Source: Cerioporus squamosus
Lineage: Eukaryota; Basidiomycota; Agaricomycetes; Polyporales; Polyporaceae
Reading direction: 5' to 3'
Length of the DNA stretch: 64,000 nucleotides
Assembly: GCA_022592435.1 (NCBI GenBank)
Contig: JABYQS010000086.1
Location: forward strand, 62,001-126,000
Each line of letters opens with the position of its first letter. The first letter of the stretch is position 1. Below are positions 11,521 to 24,044 of this stretch, in pieces. The notes below the pieces were generated by a model. It searched no databases. It saw only the letters and a list, made by a program, of their open reading frames with translations, and had not been told where the DNA came from. A program made the translations under genes and the position numbers.

Positions 11521-13050
11521 CGTCCTACTTGATCATCATTGAAGCAGTGACGACAGGAGGCGTCTTCACCCTCACACACCTGTCGAACCACTACGAAAGC
11601 CCTCTTTAGCGGCTCGTACTATGGACGAAGATATGCATATGCGGCCCCGCGGGTTCTTCTCGTGGCGACGACCTCTCAGTGCCGCGAATTGACTTGCAGC
11701 TATTATGCAGCTACAAACGATTCGCTACGAGGCTACGAGACGTCAGCGGATCCCTTCCATATGTGCAGGTCATCGATCCACCCAATATTGTGCGAGTTGA
11801 GGTCTTGTTATCAAGATGCCGGTCGGTCGGCTACTTAATCTCAGCTGAGACATACCAAGTGACCCTTGTGCGGAGCATACACACGCGCGATCGAAGAGAC
11901 AAGGCTCTGTCGCGCGAGATATGGAGACGAGCGACAATGACGATGATATACCAAGGCGAGAGATGGATGGATACAGCACGACACTGAGATCTCGGGGACC
12001 ACGACGACCACATATGAGAGCGAGAGCGAGAATGAGGAAAGTGAGGAGAGCTTGGATGCGGAGAAAAATGGACGAACGAACACTGCACAATGTTCTGTTG
12101 CTCGGATGTGAATGTGAACATGTGAACGTGGATGTGAACGAGGAAAGAGTAGCTCAGAGCGACAAGGACAACTGCAACGACTGATAGGTCGACTGCTGGA
12201 AGTTTGAATTTGGAACACCACAAACGGTGCTAACGAACGGGCAAGGTCAGATGCTGGAGAGCTCGATGCTCGACGCGCGGAAACTCGAATGATGCGCAAG
12301 ACCGCGATCATCTCGCCCGCCTCTCCTCCGTTCACCGCACATAGCTAACCGGGCCAGAAAGCTGAATCAAGATATAGCGAAAATATAGGACCGGAATTCA
12401 GCCGCTGGCGGAACGTGCAGAGAAAGAGCGGAGAACGAGGAACCGAGGAGAACACGTATGTGCAGAACGAGTATGCAGAGGATGGGGCGCGGGCCGCCAT
12501 CCAAGAGAAAGCGCGGGCAGAGAGGACGAACACCGCAGGGGGTATTCGACGAGCTGGGGGTATGCGGGGTGTGTGATACGATGGTTAACGGTACAGCTAC
12601 AGCTTGTGTTTTTCTTCTTGTCTGTCGTGACATACGTGGGGTGAATGCCGAAGGGCGTGAGTGGGGGTGGGGCGGCGGGAGTACAGTGTGGATGAGGACG
12701 GAGGCGAGGACATCTATAGGGATGGTGAGGACCAAGTGGCTATGCGCACTGCTCCGATATATACCAGTCAGCTGGGCCGGGAGGCTTACAACGCCAAACA
12801 CATACCGAGATGGGTTAATAGTCTCTGCAGGAGAGACCGGGGTGAGGAGCGGACGGGATGGGTCGGACGTCTGCCACTGAGGCAAAGTCCCCTCTATGGT
12901 GTGCACAAGACGCCCAGGTATGGGAGCCTGGAGCCTAGAGCGCGAAGCAAGAAGTTGCTGAGTCTATGAGGCAGCCGGAAGAGGACGGGGACATGTAGGA
13001 GTGGAGCAGCATGCAGGCATATATGTCCGAGGCCTGAACCCAAGAAGTGG
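11521..13050. other. Intergenic
   Basis: No recognisable gene. A 179-aa open frame (12367-12906, minus) is Ser/Pro-rich, has no known motif and sits just downstream of the SNF1 beta gene, where 3' UTR is expected. Confidence 0.45.
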
Positions 13051-14720
13051 TCATGTCGGCTTGTAATAGATAGTGGTAATATACTGTACGCCCTGTGTCA
13101 GTTGCTGGTACCCGCGAACAATGTTCATCATGTCGGAAATATCTACCTTCTTCCTGTATCTTGTCGTGTTCGCAACGGCAAGAACCCCGTTGCGGATCGC
13201 GCTCGTGCTGAGGTGATGCAGGACGACGTGCGATGGTACCGGCAACACGCTCGCATCGTCTGAGATACCGGGACCTTCCAGTGGCCTGGGTACTGCAGGC
13301 GGAGTCGGAGGTCCAGCCGGCTGTTGCTGAGCGATCATTTGGGTCACGTCCGTTCCCGATGCCGTCACAACGGGGAGGTGTAATGGCGGAGGCGGGGCAA
13401 CAGTTCCGCTCGGGCCTGCACCGTCTTCACCAGTGCCACCCTCCGCAGATGTCATGCCAAGACCCTTCGCACGCTCCCGCCGTTGCCGCTCCTTGTCACG
13501 ACCTGAACGACGCTTGTCGCGTTCACTGCTGGTCGAGGCGTTGACCGGACCGGCCATCGCTGGCGGACGAACATTGAGGATGAGTTTGTCAAGATGGCGC
13601 GGAAGAGCGGGGGCAGGAGGGATGTTGGGCGTCGGGATCCCACTTGCGGAGGACGTCGGCGAGTCCGCGCTAGCAAGGTAGGCCTCCTCCTCGGCAGCAG
13701 CAGCGATGAGTTCTGGAGGGATCTCCGTTGTCCACTGTGCGTCCTTCGACTTGCTTCCCGAACCGCCTACAGCTGTGGAATCCGACCAGAAAGAGTTGAA
13801 CTGGTTGGGGTGCGTGTGGTGCGGGCTCGCGAGGGGAGTCGCAAGAGTAGTTTGCTGTGGGGAAGCTGAAGTTGATGGCGAAAGTACGGCGACGTAGTTG
13901 GCGAGTGATCCATCGACATCATCGACCGCCTTGGGATAGTCGTTGGAGAGCCTGATCTGGTCATCGACTAGGAACTTCAGATGGTGCGTCCCTGGAAGGA
14001 GAGGCACGACTGCCCAGAAAGTCTTCGTCTGGGGGCTAGGTAGATGCAGTTGGTGGAAGTAGCAGATGACATCATAGATCGCACTCACTCGAACTCCATA
14101 GGCTGCCTTCCCTGCCAATGGTCGTGCCCGGCACGAAGCAGCACGACCTTGTTGGCCTCTCCCCGCCAGACAACCTTGTAATGGACGGGCTCCGGTTTGT
14201 GCACATCCTCCTCGGCTTTGTGGAGGGCTACGGGGATGGTAGAGTGCACGACTTCCGGGACAAAGTCGGGACCCTTCAGGGGCACGTCAGTCCTCGGCGG
14301 GGAGTCCTGCACCACGGACTGGAAGGAGCGGGTGGAGGCGAACGCGCTGAGGGAGGACTTGAAGCGCGACCGGCCATCTGCCATGCGGTCGATGCGTGCC
14401 GCGGAGGGCAGATTGTTCTGGGGACGGAACGTCTGCGGGGCGGGATTGGCAGAGGAGGGGATGGGGATCGGCGAGGACGCGCGGGGGCGCCGATGCCCCG
14501 GATGCGGGGACACCGAGGCGGGGGACGAGGCGGGGGTGAGAGTGAGGGACGCCAGATCGGGCAACTCGAGGGACTTCTTCTTGTAGCGGAGGGAACGGTG
14601 GACCCTGTGGGAAGCAGAGGAGGGGTTTGGGCTCCCGCCGCGAATGGGGGAGTGGGTGTTGCGGGAGGGCGAGGCGAGGCGGGAGTTGGGTGACTGCGGG
14701 TTGGAGGACGTGTTGCCCAT
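13051..14720 (-). CDS. SNF1/AMPK complex beta subunit (Gal83/Sip1/Sip2 type)
   Basis: Scaffold and targeting subunit of the SNF1 (AMPK) energy-sensing kinase, joining catalytic alpha and regulatory gamma subunits. Exons on the minus strand are 14720-14089 and 14035-13051 (intron 53 nt), giving 538 aa. The protein starts MGNTSS, a typical N-myristoylation site at Gly2. After a long Ser/Pro-rich region comes the carbohydrate-binding module (CBM48-like: VVWRGEANKVVLLRAG, HWQGRQPMEF, TFWAVVPLLPGTHHLKFLVDD, LANYVAV). The C-terminal ASC domain is recognisable from LPVPSHVVLHHLSTSAIR to YITTIYYKP at the very end. A disordered, basic insert (RDKRRSGRDKERQRRERAKG) separates the two domains. The gene is divergent from the Nta1 gene across about 660 bp. 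Confidence 0.93.
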
Positions 14721-15383
14721 GCTAGCAGCGGCAGGGCGGGGGATATGAGGGAGGAGCCAGGAAGAAGAGAATCAAGGCGATCAGCGACGGGCGAGGACAA
14801 TCCGGCTTGGAGGAGAGCCCTGGCGCAGAACTCAAGCCTGGCTAAGGGGACGGTGGCAGAGGAGCCTTTACGTCGTTCGCGCTGGTCACAGGAGTCTGGC
14901 CGGGGTCAGAGTTGGGACGGTGACAAATCAGGACGTGCTCACCGCTGCCTATGCTCCCCACCGGCGACCTGCTCCTCTTGTGCGATCGACGCGAGCTGTT
15001 TCTCCGCGAAGACGGGGCGAAAGACGACGAGAAAGAGGCCTAACCGAGCACGGACAATCCTCGAGGCTGCGTACAAACGCCGACAGAGATGTTCGCACCT
15101 GTCGCAGACGAAAGACAAGTCGCACTCGCTCCCTGTGCGGGACACAGATCTGTCTCCGCCGCAATCAGCTGCATCATCCCCCGTGGAAAAATCGATCTCC
15201 CCAGTCGGAGTTCAATCCCGACCCTCCGATTGGGCGCCGCGCACGTCATTCATTAAGCTTTCCCCTTACCGCACGCGTGGCCACCGTCCAGACTCATACT
15301 TATCCTCTTCTTAACCTCGCAAGACGGCTGCACCACGTCTCTTCAGGCCCTTCAGACTCCTTGGCATGCTCAGGCGCAGCACC
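14721..15383. other. Shared divergent promoter region
   Basis: 663 bp between the start codons of the SNF1 beta gene (minus) and the Nta1 gene (plus). Open frames here are compositional and show no motif. No clear TATA box was found. Confidence 0.5.
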
Positions 15384-17079
15384 ATGCGAATCGCGGTGGT
15401 TCAGTTCGCCCCAAAGGTGCGTTCGGATCCTCGTTCCGCACCCCTCGAGGTTAATCGTTCCGCCACAACTCCTCCACCAGATCGGTCGCGTACAAGAGAA
15501 CATAGTCACGGCGCAGAAGCTATGCGAGCGGTTCGTTCTCTAGCCATGGCAACAACACCGCCGACGCCATAGACGACGCGCTTGCAGGCTCCAGCCAGAC
15601 ACGGTGGACCTCGTTTGTCTGCCCGAAATGATATTCACAGGTGTGAACGATCTCCATTCCTTCTGGAAGTCTGCATTCTGCGAACGTTGGTCACGTATGT
15701 TCCCGGTGGTCTGGTGACCGCCGTTCCACTTGACTGCTGGGAACAGAGCTCGCAGCGGAGGACATCCGACTCGTACTATCAGGAAAGGCGTTTACCCTGA
15801 TCACCGAACGGGCATGAATGTGGCCGGCGGCACGCTGGAGAGTACTTGCCATTCTTGTCTGCAGCAGTCTTCTCCTCGGATGTGCACATACAGGTCTCGG
15901 ACCGTGCTTGCTGATCATCCGGCGCATGCAATCAGGATTCAGGATAGACGTGGGCTGTTCCCTGCCTTTCCGCGAGCTGACATAACTTTCCAGGATATGT
16001 CTTCCCTGACGCACAGTCCATAACACCATTTCTCGAAGAACCGCGCACCGGCCCGACCTCGCGGTTCTGCGCCTTGCTCGCCGCACGGCTGCGCTGCTAC
16101 GTCGTCGCAGGCTATCCGGAGCGGCTGCCCCCGGCGGACGGAGTACCCAAGGCGCAGATCCATCTCGACGGCGAAAGCGGAAACGGCAGCCTGAGCACGA
16201 AGGAGGCCAACGACATGAAGGTCGGCGCAAATGCCGCCGCGCTCTACGGCCCGGATGGCGAGTTCGTCGGCGACTACCGCAAGACGAACCTGTACACAAC
16301 AGACATGACGTGGGCGCGGGCAGGTCTGTACAGCTTATTCATGATTCCGTTCCCTGCAGTATTCATGTCAGGAGTGCTGATCCTTGTTCCCCAATTGTCT
16401 CGCATGCGCCGTCATGTGCCGCGTGCTGGACATTTTGACGTTCCGTCTCACTGACATCTGTGCATTCCTTGTCCTTGGCCCTCCTGGCAGGCACGGGATT
16501 CGTCACCTTCCACCTCCCGCCCCCGCTCAACGTCGTCTCGCTTGGGATCTGTATGGACCTGAACGTGCAGCCCCCGGCGGTGTGGGACCTCACGCTCGGG
16601 CCGTACGAGATCGCCGAGTACTGCATCGCGCAGAAGACGAGCCTCCTCGTGCTCCTCAACGCGTGGCTCGACTCGGGATCCAGCCCTGACGAAGACACCG
16701 ACTGGCAGACGATCAACTACTGGGCCGCGCGCCTGCGGCCGCTGTGGGCTGAGGTCGTCAAGGAAGAGGAAGACGCCACGGCCGAAGCTGGCGGTCACGC
16801 GTCCGAGTCCAGTTCGGAGGAAGGGGAAGGCCGCAAGCCTGGCGAAGAGCTCGTGGTGGTCGTCTGCAACCGCTGCGGCGAGGAGAACGGTATGCGCTTT
16901 TCCGACTTGGGATGGGAGGGGAACGCTGAGGTCACGGACACCCTGGGGCAGGCATCACGTTCGCAGGCTCGTCTTCTCTCTTCAGCCTCACGCGGGGCGC
17001 TGGGAGGCCGAAGCTTCTGCGCTGTATGGGGCGGCGGGAGGAGGGCCTTGAGGTGTGGACGTATCCGAACACCCACTAG
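15384..17079 (+). CDS. NTA1: Protein N-terminal asparagine/glutamine amidohydrolase (Nta1 type)
   Basis: Nitrilase-fold amidase that deamidates N-terminal Asn/Gln to Asp/Glu, the first step of the Arg/N-degron pathway. Exons are 15384-15416, 15481-15530, 15588-15640, 15994-16323, 16491-16889 and 16952-17079, giving 330 aa. The nitrilase triad is visible: Glu41 in LPEMIFTG, Lys142 in YRKTNLY and Cys176 in LGICMDLN. Other landmarks are MRIAVVQFAPK, EEPRTGPTSRFCALLA, YVVAGYPERL and VLLNAWLDS. The start was chosen because MRIAVVQFAPK is the usual family start; a Met six codons upstream (15366) is in the same frame. Intron 3 (353 nt) is far longer than the others and interrupts FTG-YVFPD. An acidic insert (EEEDATAEAGGHASESSSEE) sits after the core. 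Confidence 0.92.
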
Positions 17080-19665
17080 ACCCAGGCCAGTCGGAGTGGC
17101 ATTTGGGTGGGAGCTGTTACGAGATCGCGGCGTTGGAGGCGTCCATAGATGGTCGTGAGGAGGAAACTGCATATAGAGCTAAGAGGAAAAGCTGGTAGTG
17201 ACTTGTGTACCATAGATGCAATGCGGAAGACGGACTAATGAGCTTCGAATGTCATACCCAGGTTGCTTGTAGTGTCTCCGCTTACAAGGTTGTGCAGACG
17301 TCCCGCCAAATGCTACGCCCCCTCGTGGGTTGCTCTGGATGGACTTCTAGCCAGGTCTTACAGGTTGTCGCAGTCAGGCCATTTCCTCAGCTTCAAAAGG
17401 CTACGCCGCAAGTCAAGCCAGCTTAGGTCTTTATTTCACTGGGGTCGTACTTAGCCCTGGACACGGCCCCCCTCTGTCCCGCCCAGGCTATCATCGGCGG
17501 CTTCCCATGTTGCAAGGCTATCGCGATGGACATGGCGTTCATCGTGTCATTTTTACTCTGTCCGCGCCGCACTTCTCAGACTCTTGAAGGCGCGAGGCGA
17601 ACCTTCTTTCAGACGGCTATCGCTACGCTAAACTTGGCAATGGCTGCGCTTCTGAGTCTGAGCTATTTCCACACGTTCGTTCATGCATTATTGCACCCGT
17701 CCTCATGCTACGTACGACTCGGAGATGGTTGGTCGACGCCTCTCGCAGGCTCGCCCCGACAGTAATGGTGTCCCTCGAACCTGCGGATGACATTAATCCT
17801 CGCACTACTGCACTTGGAACAGAGACGTATGCGGGATTTGCCGGGGAACAAGGGGGAACCCCGCATGCGGGGGGAACCACGTGTGGCAGCCAGGCACATT
17901 GAGACTTGCGTCGAGGATCTGCAACTCCCCTTCACATTGAGTATCCTCACGCAGGTGGTCCAGCTTTGAAGGCAACTTGAAGGTAGCAAACCTTTGTGCT
18001 TTGCAGGACGTGGAAGGAAGACAGAGACTCGTATTCATCCCGTGGAGTTGCAAGAGCGGCAGCCGTTGACGCGGAGGTGACCGGGGGCTTTGCAGTGTGC
18101 ACTGCCAGTGCACATCCTCGTCGACCACAGACCTGTTCCTACCATGCACGGTTCAGCAGGGTATGTGATTGGCCGTGAGCCAGGGCTGTAGACACTAGGC
18201 CCTCACCGGCGAGGATCCTCAAGTCGGCTTCGCGGATGGAGGCACCCAGTGGTGCGAACCTCGAACTTCCCCCCTCCGATGATGCTCGGCCAATCTTCCT
18301 GCTTCCTGATTCTTCCTGCGAATCGAGGTGCAGGGATGTGCTTCGACGGTTAAGACGAGCCCAGAACAGGGTCGGGCGAAATAACAGTGCCACGAGGTCG
18401 CTGCGGGCGGTTTGCGACGTCATAGCATGAAGGGTTCCCGCCGCATGTCGGCCAACGGGGGTAAGTATGTTGGCGCGCCGTCCGTTAGGCGGATTTTAGT
18501 CCTGATAGCAATGTCAGCTCACGGTGATTATCGACGCGAACTAGCTCCTCTGCTGTTTACGTGACATGGTCAACACCAGGCGGCTGATGGAAGTCGGAGG
18601 CATTCGAAGGCAGGCAGCACTGCTGCAATATAGAGCGGCCGGGGAAAGAAGTCTACTCACCTAATCTGGCCTTGGAGACTCGGGGGACCGCTCGGGAATT
18701 GCCAAGGGGGCTGTTGCGCAATTTCGGCGTGCTGGTGGAGGCGAGTAACTCCGGGGTCAGGAGGAAGGCGAGAGTAGCCTTGTTTGGAAGGTTCACCCTG
18801 TTCGCCGGCGTTGAGTAGCGCATGATGATGATGGGGTCCTCGCCCCGTGGCAGTGGGTATATGACTTTGGAAAGTACGAGGCTGAGTCAAAGCGACAAAG
18901 ATACGACTATCATCCAAAATCGTTGTTGCCTGAAGGCCTTACGAAGCCCGAAGAAAACTGTTCCAATGGCGCCCGTGTTCGTTCATCCGGACGAGACGAC
19001 TGGCTTGCTCTGTCGAGCGGCCGAGAGCACAGGGTCCGCGTGCCGTCGGAAAGCGAGTTGGATTGGCGCGGAATGGTGCGAAGAGTAGCCGATCTTGCAG
19101 CTGTGTACATACGCAGCACAAGCGTGCCTATACCTGTGCTCTCAGGAAAAATGCCAACTGCTACTGGGTGACAAGTGATAGATCCGCCAACACACTGCGA
19201 AGAGACGTGAAAGCTACGGGAGCAAGTGTGATGAGTGTGCGGGCCAGACGCGGCGATGTAGTGATATGATTCCATCCGGGGGTGCTGGCATGGAAATATG
19301 CGACGAAGAACCTTGAACGGACATGCGCTGGCCGGGGTTCCGGGGTCCTGGATGAGTGGGAAGAAGGTTTCGGCGTCTGAGCGACCGAAACAAGTCAATC
19401 AACGCCACGCCGCCCAGAACGGCCGCTATCCCATCCTCTCCATTTCCGCAACTCAACGCCCCGTATCGTTTCAATCTGCTTGTTTTGTCGTCGCGGGCCC
19501 GCGAAGTAGAATCACGCTTTTGTGTAGAGTACAAGCGAGCATGCGCCGTGTGATGCAGCGTCGGCAGCACCAGCGCGAAGTGTGATCGAATGCGGGACGC
19601 GGTGCGTTCAGAGAGGAAATGTGGGATCGGACCAAACAGCTGGCCGCTTCCCCTGGCCCACCACC
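17080..19665. other. Unassigned region
   Basis: About 2.6 kb without a supportable gene. One stretch on the plus strand (about 17490-17680) encodes a hydrophobic segment (AIAMDMAFIVSFLL, then TFFQTAIATLNLAMAALLSL) whose shape loosely recalls the C-terminal half of DUF6534-type membrane proteins. It may be a relic, but no gene model closes around it. Confidence 0.4.
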
Positions 19666-19672
19666 TATATAA
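19666..19672 (+). promoter_or_regulatory. TATA box of the FYR-domain gene
   Basis: TATATAA lies 81 nt upstream of the ATG at 19753, in a C/T-rich leader. Confidence 0.5.
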
Positions 19673-19752
19673 TCGAGGACCCCAGCCGCTGCCCGTTCCC
19701 TTTCCCCTCCCATCACGTCCGCCCCCGCCTCCGCCCTCTCCCTCCCCTGCTC

Positions 19753-22464
19753 ATGAGCCATACGCCGAGGACGCCCATGGGTCCGCCACAGGACGTCGTC
19801 ATGGGCCCCCCTCCGCTTCCCCCGCAGGCGGGCCAGCCAGCAACGCAGAAGCCGCCAAAAGAGCCCGACATCACTGCAAAGTACAGCAGACTCAAGCGCA
19901 AATATTTCGAGCTCGAGGAGGTCAGCTGTCGCGTTTGTTTGTAGTCGCGTGTAAATATCTGAACTTGGTTCGTCATCGGCGCGATCTTCAACTTTCCCCC
20001 CGAATGTTTTGCAATGGCGCGTATGACCTGGCAACCTCGTGCAGAAACACAAAGAGGCGATGCTGCAGCTAAGGAGTTCAGGTGAACGGAACGTGAAGTG
20101 GAGAGCGGAAAAAGCGTACGTTGTGCATCTTTGTGATCGGGGAGCCATACCCCCTTTCTTGACTCCTGCCGGAGACGTTCTGTTGCTGATATCTGTCCAG
20201 ACTTCTGCTAGACCGCATCACGGAGCTCGAACTCAACCCTACGAACAATCCCGGTGCGCCAATACCGCCAGCACCATTTACTGCATTCCCTCGCTGCCTC
20301 CTTGGCGACCGCAACCAGCAGAAGTTCGTCTCCAATCTCCGACAAGCCATCGACGAACTCGAGCGTGAAGATCCCGACATCGATCCCCACCTCCTCTCGC
20401 GTCACATCGGGCCTGCCGCGCGGAAAAGGCAAGAGGCAGAGTTGAGGGAGAGGCAGGAAGAAGAGGCACGAGAGGCAGCCAAACGTCCAACGACGCGCAA
20501 ACCCAGGGGAACACCCGCCAAGGGCAAGGACATCGGTGCTCCTTTGACGTACGCACCCGCGCCCGTGCACGGTGCGCCTCCCCCGGGGCCGGGAGGACCA
20601 GGTGCGATCCCGTCCCCGCCTGTCCTCGTGTCAAGCGGTGGTACGCGGCTGCGTCTCAAGCCGCCTGCGCCCCCTGGGAGCGAGGGTGCGCCTGGACACG
20701 TCCATCACCGCTCAGAGTCGCTGTCGCCTGTCTTGTCTCCGCAAGAGGAGTATATGCACGCTGAAGGAATGTCTCCCTCGTACCAACATGGAGGACCCCC
20801 TGCTCAGTCTCAGATGCAGATGACGCTCCGTACGTCGTCCGCAAATTCTAGACCTTCAGAGATCCAGCGACACACGAAGCCGAAACGTCTGAAGGCGCAT
20901 ACCGTGACCACGAAGAGCTTTAGCATTCCAACCGTGCCCCGTGACCGGAAGGGCAAGCCCATCCTTCCTCTCAACGTAGGCATCATGACCGTGATCAACT
21001 TAGGAGAAGTGTGCATGAGGGAGCATTTTCATACGGAGAGGTACATCTTCCCAGTGGGTTATGAAGTAACGCGGTGTGTTCTGTTCTACTTGATTTCGAT
21101 GTGCCAATATATTCACAATGCCTACTCAGGCGCTACTCCTCTACGATCGACCCCAACGCAGAGGTGGTGTACCACTTGCAAGATTCTCGACGGCGGGGAC
21201 GGCCCCAAGTTCCAGATCACGGCTGCCGATACTCCTGATAAGCCCATCGTCGCCGGCACCGCGACGGGTGCGTGGTCCGTAGTCGTTCGCGCTGCGAACC
21301 ACATACGTAACCGCGCCCACTCTAACTCGGTTTCCGGCCCCGACTTCTTCGGCCTCGGGCAGAACACAATCAAGCACCTCATTCAGGAGCTGCCGCATGC
21401 GAACCAACTCAAGGACTACGTGTGGCAGCACTTCGTCGAAGGAGGGTGAGCGTCTTTCGCGTTTTATCTCTGCGGCGCCGTTGTTCCCCCTCCGTCCCCC
21501 ATACTGTCGTGAACCTCTCGTTTTGCTCCCCACACTCGCTGTTGGCGAGTCGAGGCGTGCTCGGATTCAGGCGGGCAGGCGCCGCGGAGCCAGCGGAAGG
21601 AGAAGCAATTCACTCATCTCTTCTCCATCTCTCTTGCCCCACAGGCCGCTTGGCGGGCGACATGCTGCAGTCATTCCTGCACTTCCCGACGAGCACGAAC
21701 CATCATCACCTGGGGCAAATGGGAATGGGTACTATGAAGGCGAGGCGGAGGCGATCCCGACTCCTGTTCCTGTTTCCGGTCCTGCACCTCACCCACCAGC
21801 TCCTGTACCGGGACCGGCGCAGGCTCCTCTCGGACGACATGGTGAACTGCAGATCATCCACGTGGAGAGGGAAGACCCGTCGCTCCGTCCTCGCAACGTT
21901 CCTGCTCCGCAGCTCAGCGCCCCGATGAACAAACCCATCACGTTCCACCAAGAGTTCCCTAATGCCCCGCCTGAGCCGAGCCACAGAGGCCGACGTAGTT
22001 CGCGTACGAGCCATGGAGGAGCCGGCTTCGAGGAGTATGCCCCGCCTAGTGCGATGCTCGTCGATTCCCCCGCTCTCTCTCATTCTGCGTCGCGCTCGCC
22101 GGTCCTTCACCGCGAACGTCCGGAACGGGGTGATAGGGAGCACGACCACTTCTCTGCGCCTCATGCTCTCCCGCCGCCTGCAATACCCCACTCTCGTTCG
22201 CATAGTGCGTTGCCATCCCCGCACCATCGGTCGCCCTATGACTCGCATTCGTCAGTCCCGAACGGCGCGGAGACCGTCGCGTACGGGGCTGGGACGCCGC
22301 CCCCTCCTGTTCCGGCTACGTTCGCGAGCATTATGAATGCCTACCCAGCTCCGCCAATGGCGTCTCCTCCGGCCAACGAAGGCGCTGGCCCGGACTACTA
22401 CGCGAACGGCAGCTCGCGCCGCAATGGACATCCGCCGTCGTACTCTCCGCCGGGAGACCGATGA
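19753..22464 (+). CDS. FYRN/FYRC (FY-rich) domain nuclear protein, apparent frameshift
   Basis: FY-rich domains occur in chromatin proteins such as TBRG1 and MLL-family regulators, so a nuclear role is likely. Exons are 19753-19920, 20045-20115, 20201-21073, 21130-21445 and 21645-22464. Order: Pro-rich N-terminus, a charged coiled-coil-like part (KYSRLKRKYFELEE, KHKEAMLQL), a Pro/Gly-rich linker, FYRN (LPLNVGIMTVINLGEV to RYIFPVGYEV), FYRC (RYSSTIDPNAEVVYH, then CKILDGGDGPKFQITAAD to FVEGG), and a long disordered Pro/Ser-rich tail. Exon 4 changes frame inside FYRC: YSSTIDPNAEVVYH and CKILDGGDG read in different frames, one extra base at about 21173-21180. Without it the protein would be about 748 aa. 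A sequencing error or a real disabling mutation both fit. The FYRN-FYRC intron (56 nt) has clean GT-AG ends. Confidence 0.85.
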
Positions 22465-23624
22465 CATGTAGCTTGTTACCCACCAACCTCTCCCTCTCCC
22501 TCTTGCTTCTTCTCCTTCGGCTCCAGCTAGCTCTCTGGAACCCTCTCAGATCTCGGACATGAATGCCATTACCCTTCCATTGATTCGGTCATCGGTCATG
22601 GTCACATCAGTCATCCCTGCCCCAGACATGCTTGCTCTGTGCTAACGTCTACGCGTCTTCTTGCTTTCGGTGCTTGTTGTGTTCTTGGCTTTTACCCTAG
22701 CTAAGCTCGTCTAATCATTGTTGTCGACCGCGGCGCTCCCCTTAGCGACTGGGACCCGCGGCGTGTAATCCTATCGTGGTGGACATACGTCCCTCCCTCT
22801 TCGCCGTGCAATTCGCGGTGCTACACTTCACTTTCCCTTCATGCAGGTACGTACCATACCTTCTGCCGCGTCTCTCCGAGACATCCGCTACCAATGCCAT
22901 GCCTCCCAGCCGGTCTCCCCTTCAGGCAGCCCACCGTGCGTCTAACGACGCGCGGTAAGGGCGATCCCCACCTGTAGGAGGAGATCTGGCTTGCGCCGGC
23001 CACAGTGGAGCTGCGCGGGGCGGGCGTGCATACGCTCGTCCGCGCGGATCCTGCGCGCCGTGTGCGCCCTTGCAGGGCGGGAGGCGAGAGCAAGGAAAGT
23101 CGAGTGGTTTTTTTGACTAGCCCCAGTGGGGACTCCTGCCGATGCGAGGAACGTGCCGGAATTGGGGTAGTATATGGGGCCGACATTTATTCGTGCATCT
23201 TGTCGTAGTAGTTACGTGTTTCGCGTTCGTGCTGTGTACTTAGGCGTACCTAGATGTATGTATCCTATAGCTACTGGACCGCAACCCGGGTGTAGAATCG
23301 ATTAAACTACATTGAGTGTGTCTTCACGTCCTGTCGATTTCCTGCCACTGGTACCTGTTTCGCGCCCTGTATCGCCGCCACCAAGAGCAAGGAAATGCGT
23401 CGGTACCGGCTGATAGCGTTGTAGCGTTCAGCAAATTCGTTCGCTCTTCATTGAGAATCGCTCTGGCCAGGCATAACCGGGTGACGAAAACACCGGCACA
23501 TTTCTCGATGCGGCCCGAGATGGATACTGCGCAATATATAATACTCTGAACAGCATGAAGCAATCGTGGTGTCACCGACCATCTACGACTTACCCTGAGA
23601 GGCTCTGGACGACGACAACTTCGT
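22465..23624. other. 3' flank and unassigned
   Basis: 3' flank of the FYR gene, then sequence without a recognisable gene. Several short open frames on both strands lack motifs. Confidence 0.45.
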
Positions 23625-24044
23625 CTACTCCGCCGGGTACGCCGTCCCTGCGAGCTCGATCCCCACCATATACGTCACCCTCCCATGCCCCTCTGCTCCT
23701 AGTTCCCATGGCCTGAAGGTGACCATGACTATCCTCGTCTTCTTGTCCCCAAACCTCCTCTTGCGAGCCTTCCGCTTGTCGGCGTTCCACTTGTTGATGC
23801 CGAGATCTTCTGCGCCCCCGACATCGCTGTACTTCTCCCATATCCTCTTCGCAGTGTCGTGAGCGGAGCCGGCCCAGTCGCCCTCCTTCGAGTTCCCGGC
23901 ACCCTTCACGAGGGCTTCCGCCCATGCGAGCCCCGAGGGCGTCACGCCAATCACAACTGCGAATGCCTCCTCCTTCGGGTCGCGGAAAAGGACGACAGCC
24001 TGCTGGTAGGCCGGTGTGCCGCTGACCATGCTCCTGCACTCGCC
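23625..24044 (-). CDS. Unrecognised coding-like exon (3' end of an unknown gene)
   Basis: I do not recognise this protein. On the minus strand an open frame reads SMVSGTPAYQQAVVLFRDP, FAVVIGVTPSGLAWAEALVK, DTAKRIWEKYSDVG and RIVMVTFRPWELG, ending AYPAE-stop at 23625. The composition looks like a soluble folded domain rather than a shadow frame. A plausible acceptor (GAGTGCAG) lies just upstream at about 24045. Candidate upstream exons up to about 24600 on the same strand (for example ILVLGDGACSAARFVIQMAQ, then MGIAAGVLQTHW after a GTACGT...CGCAG intron) could belong to the same gene, but no single frame joins them all, so it may be a decayed gene. Confidence 0.35.
   Translation of the reverse strand, partial: GECRSMVSGTPAYQQAVVLFRDPKEEAFAVVIGVTPSGLAWAEALVKGAGNSKEGDWAGSAHDTAKRIWEKYSDVGGAEDLGINKWNADKRKARKRRFGDKKTRIVMVTFRPWELGAEGHGRVTYMVGIELAGTAYPAE

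Noticed and set aside
12367..12906. 179-aa minus-strand open frame
   Set aside because: Ser/Pro-rich, no motif, and located where the SNF1 beta 3' UTR should be.
21074..21129. Reading through the FYR intron without splicing to keep one long frame
   Set aside because: Unspliced translation keeps the frame but replaces the conserved RYSSTIDPNAEVVYH with unrelated residues, while the 56-nt GT-AG intron has standard ends.
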